In this document: positions 42,617 through 51,172 of the stretch, piece after piece
Layout of the letters: the number at the start of each line of letters is the position of its first letter
Position numbering within the stretch: position 1 is the first letter of the stretch
IMG/VR virus record: IMGVR_UViG_3300034062_004863
Location: 1 to 56,624 of that record
Source of the DNA: a virus
Length of the DNA stretch: 56,624 nucleotides
Strand: one strand, 5' to 3'
Program-made: the position numbers and the translations under genes
Notes under the pieces: model-generated
The model's input: the letters and a program-made list of their open reading frames with translations, nothing else
Told to the model about the DNA's origin: nothing
The model's database searches: none

Positions 42617-44533
42617 TTATCTCAATTCTCTTAAGTCAAATGTTCTAACACCATCAACGGTAATTCTTCCGTAAAAACGGTTATTTACCATCTTTTTCGC
42701 GTAACGAGTCATTATACCTTTAATCGGTGTAAAGTTGAATGGGTTGTACATTGTAGGTGTTAATTGTAATGGTACATACGGAGCGTAAATGTATCCTGTG
42801 TCTAACAATGATGTTCCTTTGTGTCCAATTAACACTTGGTTAGCTGGGAAGTAAGGGTCACGGTAAACTTGGTAACGACCTGCTAATGTACCTACTCTTT
42901 CAATACCCATGTTGTATTGGTCTTGCTCAGGAGACGCATTAGATACGTGGAAGTACTCTAAATCATCAAAGATAGCTGAAACTTCAGAAGAAACAACAAT
43001 CCAGTTTGCTCCACCTCTTAATGTAGATTTGTGGATTTGTGCAGACAATTGGTTGATTGCTGTAATTAATGTTTGGTTCCAATCTTTTTGAGTATAAGAA
43101 GTTGTTTGAGAAATTCTTCTCCAACCATTGTAATCCCAACGTAAGTTCCATGCTGCACCTTTACGTAAATCTCTTAAGATTTCACGGTCGATTTCAGCCG
43201 CAACTTGTTCAGATAATAAAGCTGTTAATTCAGCTTCAGCATCGATGTTGTGGAAAGCCGCAACGTCTTGAGCTAACTCAGGAGACCATTGTGCTCTTAA
43301 TTTTCTTTCTGTAACAGATACAGTAACTGAATCTAAATCGAAAGAAACCTCACCGATTTTATCTTCAAATTCTAACTCTTCGTAACGTCTGAAAGCCGCT
43401 GCGAATGAAGTTCCTGATACCGCAGTTTCGATAGTAGTACCTGTGTAACCATCTAAAGATGTAGAATCACAATCAGCACATACCGGACAAGATAAATCAA
43501 CTTCTAACCAAATACATCCATCAGCGTCACAAACATTTTTGAATGAACCACCGTTACCTGTATTAGATGCTGTACCCGCTGGGTTACCTGAAGGGAAGTA
43601 AGTTTGAGTAGTATTACCATATTTCACAATACCTCTACCATAGATTTGAGTCACAACTCTAAATAATAAAGAACCTGTACTAACTGTACATGGTGAAGTT
43701 GAAGAAACAGTTAAACCATTTCCTGTGTAAACGATTAAGTCAGATAAGAATGATTCAGTATCCATTTCGTTACCATCAGGTCCGATTAATTTTCCTGCAC
43801 CTGTATCAGCAAAACCACACATTTTAATGATAACTTTTCTTGTGTTACCTGAAGCAATAACTGCTGCTCCATCAGTTGTTCCTGAAATGTTAGCATCAAC
43901 TAAAACTCCACCTGTCCATTTTTGGATAGTTGTAGTAGCAGTGATTGCTGACCAACGACCTTTAGAATAATCAAATAATCCTGGAGGGTCTAATTGAGCC
44001 TCATTTCCTTCATAGAATAAATCATAAAGATTTTTTTCGTATACAGGGTTATAAGTTCCTGAACCTGTAGTGTAACCTGCATTTGGATTACCACCTGTAC
44101 CGTTAGGTGAAGGTAATGTACCATCATTGTAGTTACCCGGAGCTCCAACAGGTGCATAGTGCTCACCTGAATATTGTCCTGCAATACCATCTTTATATCC
44201 TTGGATTTTTGGTACAAAGTAGAATAATTTACCGATTGGTAAGTTCATAGCTTGTACAGAAACGATGTCATTCGCTAATAATTTAGAGAATACTCTTCTT
44301 ACGATAGGAAATACAACAGTTTCGAATGAACCTGAAGACCCGTCAGAAGTTGCTTCGTTTATTAAGAAAGACGCTTGGTTCTCATATAACTGAGCTACGT
44401 TTTCTCTTAAGTGACCTTTAAGACCTTCTAGAAATCCTAATTTGTCCCATTTATTAATTGTGTCCTCTTTAATAACTTTAAGGTGTTTTAACCCGATGTT
44501 ACCAACTAGACCTGATTCTAATAATGCTCCCAT
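42617..44533 (-). CDS. Major capsid protein (T4 gp23-like)
   Basis: A 638-residue protein, longer than T4 gp23 (521). The N-terminal delta region contains LGFLEGLKGHLRENVAQLYE; then ETVVFPIVRRVFSKLLANDI, VQAMNLPIGKLFYF, and later ERKLRAQWSPELAQDVAAFH and AEIDREILRDLRKGAAWN, the best-conserved gp23 segments. A large Gly/Thr/Asn/Cys-rich insertion (about 120-380) with CPVCADCD likely forms a surface domain. The gp21-type protease in the operon is expected to trim the N-terminus. It follows the scaffold gene after 33 bp. Confidence 0.92.
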   Translation of the reverse strand: MGALLESGLVGNIGLKHLKVIKEDTINKWDKLGFLEGLKGHLRENVAQLYENQASFLINEATSDGSSGSFETVVFPIVRRVFSKLLANDIVSVQAMNLPIGKLFYFVPKIQGYKDGIAGQYSGEHYAPVGAPGNYNDGTLPSPNGTGGNPNAGYTTGSGTYNPVYEKNLYDLFYEGNEAQLDPPGLFDYSKGRWSAITATTTIQKWTGGVLVDANISGTTDGAAVIASGNTRKVIIKMCGFADTGAGKLIGPDGNEMDTESFLSDLIVYTGNGLTVSSTSPCTVSTGSLLFRVVTQIYGRGIVKYGNTTQTYFPSGNPAGTASNTGNGGSFKNVCDADGCIWLEVDLSCPVCADCDSTSLDGYTGTTIETAVSGTSFAAAFRRYEELEFEDKIGEVSFDLDSVTVSVTERKLRAQWSPELAQDVAAFHNIDAEAELTALLSEQVAAEIDREILRDLRKGAAWNLRWDYNGWRRISQTTSYTQKDWNQTLITAINQLSAQIHKSTLRGGANWIVVSSEVSAIFDDLEYFHVSNASPEQDQYNMGIERVGTLAGRYQVYRDPYFPANQVLIGHKGTSLLDTGYIYAPYVPLQLTPTMYNPFNFTPIKGIMTRYAKKMVNNRFYGRITVDGVRTFDLRELR

Positions 44534-44566
44534 TTTTTTGGTTTTTATTAATTTTTTAGTTTATTT

Positions 44567-46093
44567 TTATTTTAATTTTGACATTAAATCTTTCATTCTC
44601 AAGAACTGTGGATTCTCATATGTTTTAGATTCAATTAAGTTAACTGCCGACCCTGTTGAAGGTGCTTTAGCAATTGTTCTTTCTAATGATTCATTCATAG
44701 GTTGAGATGCAGTCCCTGTAAGTTCATCTTTAATGACTTTGTATAAGTTTTTAGATTCTTTAATGTTTTCAACACCGTCAAATCTTCTTAAGATATTTAT
44801 TTTTTCTTGTTTTGATGTTGAATGTTCTGTGAACAAACGAGTAGCGTAAGCTAAGTTTGAATTAAACACTGCAACCTCATTCAATTTATTTCTAAATACG
44901 TTAAGAGCTTTTCTGTATTCTTCATTCTTTTCTCTTAAAACTTTTAATTCACTTGTGTTTTGGTTCTCTTTAATTGCGGTATTAAAAGATGAGTGAGCTC
45001 TTGGTTTTGGTAACCCACCTCTTCTGAAATTACTTCCATTACCTAATGTACGAGAAGCCTCTTTAGGTTCAACTTTTTTAGTTGTATTAGCAATTTTAGT
45101 TGTTTGCTCTTTTGTTTCTGTTTTTTTAACAGATTTCATTTTTCCTTCAAGATTTTCACCTTCTTTATATTCAAATTTAGCTTTACCTGTTCCCATTGTT
45201 GGATTAACTGATTTTTTCACAGTTTTAAATCCACCATTTTGGTTTGGTTTTGCATCATATTTAAATTTACTAGGATTACCCATTCCGGTTCCTTTTGGTT
45301 TTACAGACATTTTAGATTCCATCATTGTGTCATCATCCATATCCATATCGTCTTGTTCTTCTATTTCCATGTCCATGTCGTCTTGCTCTTCTAACTCTGA
45401 ATCATCTTCGTCATCAAAAGAAATTTCATAAACGATTTCTTCATCGTCCATATCTTCTTCTTCGTCAAACATCATTTCATCACTTTCTCCAAATTCAGAA
45501 TCTTCGTCGTCATTATCAAATACTCTAGAGATAATATCTTCGATACCTTCAGAATCCATGTCCTCTTCTTCGTCATCGAAGTCCATATCTTCTTCTTCGT
45601 CGTCAAATTCTTCGAACATTTCTAATTCATCTTCACCTTCACCAACAATCATATATTCTTTGTTGTTCTCTTCGTCTTTTAAACTGATGTTACCAGAATC
45701 ATCTTTAGTAACAACAATATTATCTTCAGGTCCCATCAATTGGAATACACGTAAGATTTCTTCATCATCTTCTACGTCAGTAAGGTCTATGGTGTCTTCA
45801 TCATCCATATCCATATCCATATTATCGGTATCCATGTCATCTTCCATATCCATATCAACATCTACGTCGTCCATTTCTGTATCGTCCATATCTGTATCCA
45901 TATCCATGTCATCCATGTCAACCTCAGTGTCAATCTCCTCATCATCTTGTTCTGTAAGAGATTCTTTTACTAGTTCTTTGATTTCTTGCGACATTGTCGA
46001 AGCAAGTATTCCTTTTGCATTTTCCGCTACCGCCTCTTCCAAATTTTTCATTTGGATGATAGCTTCTTCAACTAAAGATTTTTCTTTTGCCAT
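44567..46093 (-). CDS. Prohead core scaffold protein (gp22-like)
   Basis: A 508-residue protein. N-terminal helix (MAKEKSLVEEAIIQMKNLEE), then a very acidic Asp/Glu/Met-rich region (about 45-265, DMDMDTDMDD repeats), a basic Lys/Gly linker (about 265-350) and a helical C-terminus (about 370-508, ELKVLREKNEEYRKALNVF). It lies between protease and capsid genes, the position of T4 gp22, and composition fits a proteolysed scaffold. Sequence similarity to gp22 is not obvious. Plus-strand poly-Ser frames here are antisense shadows. Confidence 0.75.
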   Translation of the reverse strand: MAKEKSLVEEAIIQMKNLEEAVAENAKGILASTMSQEIKELVKESLTEQDDEEIDTEVDMDDMDMDTDMDDTEMDDVDVDMDMEDDMDTDNMDMDMDDEDTIDLTDVEDDEEILRVFQLMGPEDNIVVTKDDSGNISLKDEENNKEYMIVGEGEDELEMFEEFDDEEEDMDFDDEEEDMDSEGIEDIISRVFDNDDEDSEFGESDEMMFDEEEDMDDEEIVYEISFDDEDDSELEEQDDMDMEIEEQDDMDMDDDTMMESKMSVKPKGTGMGNPSKFKYDAKPNQNGGFKTVKKSVNPTMGTGKAKFEYKEGENLEGKMKSVKKTETKEQTTKIANTTKKVEPKEASRTLGNGSNFRRGGLPKPRAHSSFNTAIKENQNTSELKVLREKNEEYRKALNVFRNKLNEVAVFNSNLAYATRLFTEHSTSKQEKINILRRFDGVENIKESKNLYKVIKDELTGTASQPMNESLERTIAKAPSTGSAVNLIESKTYENPQFLRMKDLMSKLK

Positions 46094-46115
46094 TTGTGTT
46101 TAAGTTATTTTAATA

Positions 46116-46123
46116 TATAAATA
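46116..46123 (-). promoter_or_regulatory. TATTTATA box upstream of scaffold/capsid operon
   Basis: The minus strand reads GGGAGATATTTATATATT, 22 nt before the scaffold ATG at 46093. A second copy, TATTTATT, lies at 46188-46181, with a long hairpin between them. Confidence 0.5.
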
Positions 46124-46128
46124 TCTCC

Positions 46129-46167
46129 CATTATCAAAAAAGCATTATTTTTGCTAATTTGATAATG
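46129..46167. other. Long imperfect hairpin in scaffold leader
   Basis: CATTATCAAA pairs with TTTGATAATG; inside, after an A-A/A-A internal loop, AGCA pairs with TGCT around a 7-nt loop. The palindrome lies between two TATTTAT boxes. It could be an RNA leader structure or a protein-binding site. Confidence 0.55.
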
Positions 46168-46180
46168 AGTTTTTTATATT

Positions 46181-46188
46181 AATAAATA
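46181..46188 (-). promoter_or_regulatory. Second TATTTATT box upstream of scaffold operon
   Basis: The minus strand reads GGTAATATTTATTAATAT, 21 nt after the terminator of the preceding gene. It may be a tandem late start. Confidence 0.35.
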
Positions 46189-46208
46189 TTACCAAAAAAA
46201 TAAAAGCA

Positions 46209-46238
46209 TAAAAAAAGGAGACATTTCTGTCTCCTTAA
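46209..46238 (-). terminator. Rho-independent terminator after small gene 46260-46469
   Basis: AAGGAGACA / TGTCTCCTT stem with a 4-nt loop, followed on the minus strand by a T run. It splits the protease-side genes from the scaffold/capsid unit. Confidence 0.88.
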
Positions 46239-46259
46239 TTAATTATTGAATATAAATTC

Positions 46260-46469
46260 TTATTCTATCACTTCATCAATTTTACTTTCAACAATTGCTG
46301 TGATTCTCCATTCCATTGTATAATGCTCAAATACTTTTGTTACTTTAGCCTCTACGTCAGTTGGGTTGTAACCACTCACTAATTTTTCTTCTCTTAATTT
46401 TTTAATCTTACCTGATGCCTCATCAACTGAGTCCAATGTAATTTTTGCAATGAAATACTTTTCGTCCAT
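46260..46469 (-). CDS. Small protein, tentative DUF4494-like
   Basis: 69 residues: MDEKYFIAKITLDSVDEASG, EEKLVSGYNPTDVEAKVTKV and a beta C-terminus. The order (strand, charged turn, V-x-A-x-x-x-x-EAEA-like helix) is reminiscent of DUF4494, a small family frequent in Bacteroidota and their phages; this is a guess from memory. It lies between protease and scaffold genes, closed by its own terminator. Confidence 0.5.
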   Translation of the reverse strand: MDEKYFIAKITLDSVDEASGKIKKLREEKLVSGYNPTDVEAKVTKVFEHYTMEWRITAIVESKIDEVIE

Positions 46470-46486
46470 AATTTTTTCTATTTAGT

Positions 46487-47212
46487 TTAATATCCTAAAT
46501 AATCGTTTAATTTTTTCATTAAGTCAAGTGATTTATTTCCTGAATCACCAACATGTCTTTCAATACTCATTTTTTTCTCTTCTTCTAAGTTCTCGTCATA
46601 CAGATGTTTGTCATCTTTATTTAAGAATAGATACGCTCCCGGAGTTGAAGGTGAGGACACCAAGTCAAAACAAATTAATTCAAAATCGTCTTGTACTTCA
46701 TTTTGTTCACCAATCTTTTTAAGAGAACCTACACCTCTTGACGATATACCTAAAGTAACACCTTGTCTTAAGTAATTTGCTGCCAAATCTCCTTTGGTTG
46801 AACAAATACCTCTTTCGTGGTATCCCGGTGATGTCAATAATTTAATCTTTCCCATTAGGACATTACCTTCCCACCATACTTCGGTGATTGCGTGAGAAAC
46901 TCTATCTAAATCAATTAAAGATGATTCCGGGTGATTTAACTCTGAAAGAGCTGTACCCTTTTTAATCATTTTTTTATAATTATCAGCTTCTCTTTTTAAT
47001 ATACGTTCAGGGTATAATCGACCATTTCTATTTGGTGTATCATATTTTTGTAATACAGCATAAAATTCAAATGGTTTTGAGTGGTCTAACATTTCATTAG
47101 ATTCTCTTATTAATGTTTCGTTACGATTATCCTTTGGATTAATATATCCGGCATCGTATTCAACTAATATACCTTTTCCTGATTCGTTCGGTTGTAATAT
47201 TCTTAAACTCAT
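46487..47212 (-). CDS. Prohead protease (T4 gp21-like)
   Basis: A 241-residue serine protease of the phage prohead class. NRNGRLYPERI precedes catalytic His94 in ELNHPESS, and GVTLGISSRGVGS holds the catalytic Ser157 or Ser158. FELICFDLVSSPSTPGAY is the conserved C-terminal substrate-groove segment. It cleaves scaffold and capsid proteins during head maturation. Position before scaffold and capsid genes matches T4 order. Confidence 0.9.
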   Translation of the reverse strand: MSLRILQPNESGKGILVEYDAGYINPKDNRNETLIRESNEMLDHSKPFEFYAVLQKYDTPNRNGRLYPERILKREADNYKKMIKKGTALSELNHPESSLIDLDRVSHAITEVWWEGNVLMGKIKLLTSPGYHERGICSTKGDLAANYLRQGVTLGISSRGVGSLKKIGEQNEVQDDFELICFDLVSSPSTPGAYLFLNKDDKHLYDENLEEEKKMSIERHVGDSGNKSLDLMKKLNDYLGY

Positions 47213-47227
47213 TTTAAATGTTTTAAT

Positions 47228-47235
47228 AATAAATA
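47228..47235 (-). promoter_or_regulatory. TATTTATT box directly after a stop codon
   Basis: The minus strand reads TAATATTTATTATT: the box begins right after the upstream gene's TAA and ends 15 nt before the protease ATG at 47212. Confidence 0.5.
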
Positions 47236-47706
47236 TTAAACATTTTCGGTTTGTAACGTATCTTTAACGGATTTGATTTTTTTAGTTAGATAAAACTTAA
47301 AATAATTGTTGTCATAAAAGTTATCGTTGTAGATTTTATTTGTAATTTTTAATAATGTATCTTTAATTTGTTTTGATTTAAAATCGAGGTTTTCTTCTAT
47401 AACATAGAAATTAACTTCTAAATTCATAAATGATTTTTTACCCAAATTTAATCCACTTGACCTTAAATCTAAATCTACAATAAATTTTGTATCAAAAATT
47501 TTATTATTTAACGACTCGTAAACCGAGTGTTTAATACCCCTACTTAAATTTAAAACTGTTCTCGACCAATTATCGGATTCATAGATTGGTTCAACCCATG
47601 TTTGTACGTTTAAGTAAAGTGATTTCAAGTTTACAGAATCAACTGTCCCATAAACAACTTTCGCGGTTTTGAAACCTGTTAGTTGAGAGGTTTTCCCCTT
47701 TTTCAT
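47236..47706 (-). CDS. Head-module protein of unknown function
   Basis: A 156-residue basic protein with mixed alpha/beta composition (TAKVVYGTVDSVNLKSLYLNVQTWVEPIY; a Lys-rich end). It is first in the leftward unit leading to the protease. Prohead core, neck or completion roles are possible; no family recognised. Confidence 0.6.
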   Translation of the reverse strand: MKKGKTSQLTGFKTAKVVYGTVDSVNLKSLYLNVQTWVEPIYESDNWSRTVLNLSRGIKHSVYESLNNKIFDTKFIVDLDLRSSGLNLGKKSFMNLEVNFYVIEENLDFKSKQIKDTLLKITNKIYNDNFYDNNYFKFYLTKKIKSVKDTLQTENV

Positions 47707-47798
47707 TAATTTTCATATTTTTCCTTTTATTTTTAAAAAAGATAGGTAAAATAAGGGGTCAGGTCAAATTTTTTGTTATTTTGATATATATGTTATAT

Positions 47799-47993
47799 AT
47801 GTTAATAGTTAAATTAGATAAAAATACACCAATAGAGAAAGCACTGAAACTCTATAAAAGTAAAGTTATCAAGACACGTCAAAGTTCTGAACTTAATAAG
47901 CGAAAAGAATTTATCAAACCTTCCGTAAAAAAAAGAAACGTGTTAGCTAAGGCTAAACACGTTCAATTAAAATATTATTCGGATAACGATTAA
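47799..47993 (+). CDS. rpsU: Phage-encoded ribosomal protein bS21
   Basis: 64 residues from ATG 47799 (MLIVKLDKNTPIEKALKLYK), chosen over the TTG at 47781 and ATG 47790 because it matches the family N-terminus. The core FIKPSVKKR and the basic helical layout match Bacteroidota bS21 of the same length. bS21 sits near the 3' end of 16S rRNA and in Bacteroidota helps hide the anti-Shine-Dalgarno. Compared with the Flavobacterium sequence as I recall it, position 54 is His instead of Tyr. The gene stands alone on the plus strand inside the leftward head operon, with no Shine-Dalgarno, and its stop overlaps the convergent gene by 4 bp. Confidence 0.85.
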   Translation: MLIVKLDKNTPIEKALKLYKSKVIKTRQSSELNKRKEFIKPSVKKRNVLAKAKHVQLKYYSDND

Positions 47994-48709
47994 AGATTCT
48001 CGTTTAAACTTTTAAGTTTAAAATACGTTAATTTGTCGTACTTCTCTGATAACACTTTTGTAAGTGTTTCATCAATTCTAGTTTTCACTGAATTATCTTC
48101 GGACGAATTCTTCATTGCTTTTAATTTATCAACTACATTTTCTTTAAGGGTGTTATATTTCACGGATAATTCACCATCATCTTCAGATAACAATTTAACT
48201 ATTTCAGCTTTGTCAGATTCACTTAAAGTATCAATATAATTCTTAATAGTTTTATTTGCAACACTAACCATAGTTGATAATGGAAGTTCAATACCTTTGG
48301 ATTCTGTAATTGGAAGTTTTTTCAAATTCTCAATAATTAAATTTTTACTTTTAATTCTTGATTCAATGGTTAAAACATCTGTTGAAAATAAGTTATCGAT
48401 ATTTTCGTATGAGTTATTAGATTTAGTATTTCTAACCCACATATTTAATTTTTTCAAATCTGCCGGTAAAATTTTATTCACAGCATTTTCATATAGAGTA
48501 ATACATTCGTGGATGTATTCTCTTGAATATGATTCACTCAAACCTTTTTTAGAGTTTAACTCATCATACATATAGAAAATCTTACTAACATTTTTATTCT
48601 CTAATACAAGTTTTTTAAATGTTTTTAATTCGTCTTTAAATGTGTCGTTTTTATACGACTCAAGTAATACGTTTTCTATCTTCGATTTTAATATACCAAA
48701 CTTTGTCAT
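47990..48709 (-). CDS. Helical head-module protein, possible prohead core component
   Basis: A 239-residue, nearly all-helical, Lys/Glu/Asn-rich protein (KSKIENVLLESYKNDTFKDEL; ESDKAEIVKLLSED). It lies between portal and protease genes, where T4 has prohead core proteins gp67 and gp68. Only position and composition support a core role. Its TATTTATA box follows the portal stop. Confidence 0.6.
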   Translation of the reverse strand: MTKFGILKSKIENVLLESYKNDTFKDELKTFKKLVLENKNVSKIFYMYDELNSKKGLSESYSREYIHECITLYENAVNKILPADLKKLNMWVRNTKSNNSYENIDNLFSTDVLTIESRIKSKNLIIENLKKLPITESKGIELPLSTMVSVANKTIKNYIDTLSESDKAEIVKLLSEDDGELSVKYNTLKENVVDKLKAMKNSSEDNSVKTRIDETLTKVLSEKYDKLTYFKLKSLNENL

Positions 48710-48722
48710 TTTCTTTTTTAAT

Positions 48723-48730
48723 TATAAATA
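48723..48730 (-). promoter_or_regulatory. TATTTATA box directly after the portal stop codon
   Basis: The minus strand reads TGATATTTATAATT: the box starts on the base after the portal TGA and ends 13 nt before the ATG at 48709. Confidence 0.5.
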
Positions 48731-50599
48731 TCAATCATTTAAGATTTTATCCAATTCTTTTTCCATATCACCTAAAGAATTTCTTGCTCGAGATAAATCA
48801 ATGTAAGAATCGTCTTCAGTTAGATTACCACTTTCCAATAAGATATTCAAATTATCTCGTTTGACTGATTCAGGAGTTATTTCAGCTTCACCACCCGGTG
48901 CCGGTGCTCCACCCGGTTCAGGTGCTCCACCCGGTTCAGGTTCTCCACCTAAGTCAAGTCCTCCACCTAAGTCAGATTCAAGACCTCCTCCACCTCCTCC
49001 ACCAGGTGGTGGGGCAGGAGCAGCCGCTCCAACGGCCGTAGTTCCGGATTTACTCGCGTATAATTTATCTATAGTATCAAATACACCCGTATGAGTAATT
49101 ATGGTTGCGGTATTAGTTAATTCCGCACCAACCGCTTTTTCAATACGTTGTTGTTGTAAATCTAATTTAATTTCTTCATCAGAGAATCCTAATACGTGTT
49201 TCTTAGCCCATGTAACAGATACCGGAGCGATACCTTCGATAGCCGCAACAGCATCTTTATACAATAAAATTTTCTCTTTCCAAATATCAATTTTTAATAA
49301 ATCTGCTTGAGATGATGGGTTTGTAAGAGCCAATGTAAAGTTTGACAATTCATCCTCAAATCCTAATAAGAATAAATGAATAATTGCAACTTTATTTAAT
49401 TCGGCAATCATAGATTTTTGAATTCTATTAATTGTTCTTGCGAAACGAATATCCATTAAAGATAAATTTTTACCATCACCCGTTACTTCCTCAAAACCTA
49501 AAAACGCTTTAGGAACACGAAGTGCTGTTAATAATTTCTTTTGGATATATTCAATATCGGCAATCTCCGCCAAATTTTGTGCTCCCGGTAAGGTATCAAT
49601 TGGACTTGGTGCCGCAGGGTCACGAACAGGAATAAAGTAATCTTGGTCAACAGCCATTTGATTAAATCTCATATCTACATTCCCTGTTTGAGAATCAACC
49701 ACTTGACTTCTTTTAAATTTGTTAGCCACACGTTGTACATATGGTTCAACATCTTTATCGTCCATATTACCAACATAAACTTTAAATACACGTCTTTCAG
49801 GAGCTCTTGAAGTTCTATAAATCAACATCGCATCTTCTGAAAGTAATAATTGTTTCCAAATACGTCTCGCTTTCTCCAACATAGAAGTACCATAAGGAAG
49901 TTTTCTATCATCACCTAATAATCTAAAATGGGCAATCTCCCATGAATTGAATTCCATGTCTTTAATTTTCCATTTGAAACGTAATCCTTTACTATCCGCA
50001 GGTTCTTCAACATTTGCTGATTTCGCAGCCATACCTCTCTCCAAACGTTCTATTTCAATGTTTGGTAATTGCATACACCCAACAATGCCTTTTTCCGCAT
50101 CCAATTTTAGATACACGAAGTTATCTCCATATTTACAAGTATTTCTTGTCCACATAGGTAAATTAGTATTTAAATCTAATACGTTGTTAAATAAGTCAGT
50201 TAAGATTCCTTTAATTCTTTTTGATTCAGAATAAATCTGTAACATATATCCATTTTGGTCAACAGTTGTTGATTCTTCACCATAGATATCCAAAGCGGCA
50301 GAAATTTCAGGAGTATACTCCATCGATTCATAATCATAAAATGAAGCTAAACGAGTTGGTTCATAATATACCGCTTGAGTATATAAATTACTTTCAATTT
50401 TAGTCCATTGATTGGCTAGATAATAAGTTTGTTGTGCCTGTAATTTTTCTCTCTCGTATTCGGCTTTAGACGTGGTTTTTAATAATTCCTTCTTATCTAA
50501 CTGATATACGGGATAATCTTGATTCAATAACGAATTTGGTCCAAATGCTTTGGATAACCTTTGCCAAACTGTTAAATCATTATTTTGATTGTTTTCCAT
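48731..50599 (-). CDS. Portal vertex protein (T4 gp20-like)
   Basis: A 622-residue protein. gp20-type segments include DYESMEYTPEISAALDIYGE, MWTRNTCKYGDNFVYLKL, RLLGDDRKLPYGTSMLEKAR and ALRVPKAFLGFEEVTGDGKN with FARTINRIQKSM. It forms the ring for DNA entry and head-tail joining. After about residue 520 there is a Pro/Gly-rich tail (PPPGGGGGGGLE; GAPEPGGAPAPGGEAE) before a final helix, an unusual flexible extension. A plus-strand PPG frame here is an antisense artefact. Confidence 0.92.
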   Translation of the reverse strand: MENNQNNDLTVWQRLSKAFGPNSLLNQDYPVYQLDKKELLKTTSKAEYEREKLQAQQTYYLANQWTKIESNLYTQAVYYEPTRLASFYDYESMEYTPEISAALDIYGEESTTVDQNGYMLQIYSESKRIKGILTDLFNNVLDLNTNLPMWTRNTCKYGDNFVYLKLDAEKGIVGCMQLPNIEIERLERGMAAKSANVEEPADSKGLRFKWKIKDMEFNSWEIAHFRLLGDDRKLPYGTSMLEKARRIWKQLLLSEDAMLIYRTSRAPERRVFKVYVGNMDDKDVEPYVQRVANKFKRSQVVDSQTGNVDMRFNQMAVDQDYFIPVRDPAAPSPIDTLPGAQNLAEIADIEYIQKKLLTALRVPKAFLGFEEVTGDGKNLSLMDIRFARTINRIQKSMIAELNKVAIIHLFLLGFEDELSNFTLALTNPSSQADLLKIDIWKEKILLYKDAVAAIEGIAPVSVTWAKKHVLGFSDEEIKLDLQQQRIEKAVGAELTNTATIITHTGVFDTIDKLYASKSGTTAVGAAAPAPPPGGGGGGGLESDLGGGLDLGGEPEPGGAPEPGGAPAPGGEAEITPESVKRDNLNILLESGNLTEDDSYIDLSRARNSLGDMEKELDKILND

Positions 50600-50627
50600 A
50601 TGAAAAATTTAAATATTTTTTTATTTT

Positions 50628-50635
50628 AATAAATA
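50628..50635 (-). promoter_or_regulatory. TATTTATT box upstream of portal gene
   Basis: The minus strand reads AAACTATTTATTAAAA, 28 nt before the portal ATG at 50599. Confidence 0.35.
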
Positions 50636-50656
50636 GTTTAGATTAACCAAATATCA

Positions 50657-51160
50657 TCATGGGATTGTTGGTGTGGGGGTTGGCGTTGGATAATTAACCG
50701 GTGGTACAGGTATTGGGAACGGGTCACAATCAACAATTAAGTTATCACCATTTTCTGCTATAATACGGATAAAGTCCTCAGTCGCTAAGTAACAAATCTC
50801 AACAATTGGTGAAGGTGTCATTGTAGGTGTTGGCGTAGGTGTTGGCGTACCCGTTGGTGGTGGTGTAGGTGTTGGAGTAGGTGTTGGTTCTGCCGTTGGT
50901 GTTGGTGGAAGAGCTCCACTAAATGTGTCAATAGTTCTAGGTCTATTAAAATCAGGTTCAAATACTTTAACACTTAAAATATCTTGACCAGGAACAACCA
51001 TTCTAGACCCTGCGAAAATTTTACCTGATTTTTTTCGATTTACAAAACCACCTGATTTACCGACACCCAAATTAAGAGTTGCATTAGCATACAAATCTGC
51101 ATTTGCATCAAATGTTATACTATTATTTAAAGTAGAAGTTTTTCTATCGGTAATACCCAT
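50657..51160 (-). CDS. Small virion protein with Thr-Pro linkers
   Basis: 167 residues. The N-terminal 80 form a compact beta domain (ANATLNLGVGKSGGFVNRKK, GSRMVVPGQDILSVKV). Then come a TPTPTPT linker, a 30-residue beta segment with two Cys (VEICYLATEDFIRII) and a final TPTPTPT. It lies between terminase and portal genes. Head decoration, neck or whisker protein is likely; the linker echoes the genes at 12279 and 13276. Confidence 0.6.
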   Translation of the reverse strand: MGITDRKTSTLNNSITFDANADLYANATLNLGVGKSGGFVNRKKSGKIFAGSRMVVPGQDILSVKVFEPDFNRPRTIDTFSGALPPTPTAEPTPTPTPTPPPTGTPTPTPTPTMTPSPIVEICYLATEDFIRIIAENGDNLIVDCDPFPIPVPPVNYPTPTPTPTIP

Positions 51161-51172
51161 TTATGTTTATTT

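Noticed and set aside
45558-46103. Plus-strand poly-Ser frame
   Set aside because: Antisense of the acidic Asp/Glu/Met stretch of the scaffold protein.
47781-47798. TTG or ATG starts upstream of bS21
   Set aside because: They add MIYMLY or MLY ahead of the family-conserved MLIVKL start, with no better leader.
48861-49094. Plus-strand PPG-rich frame
   Set aside because: Antisense of the portal's Pro/Gly tail.
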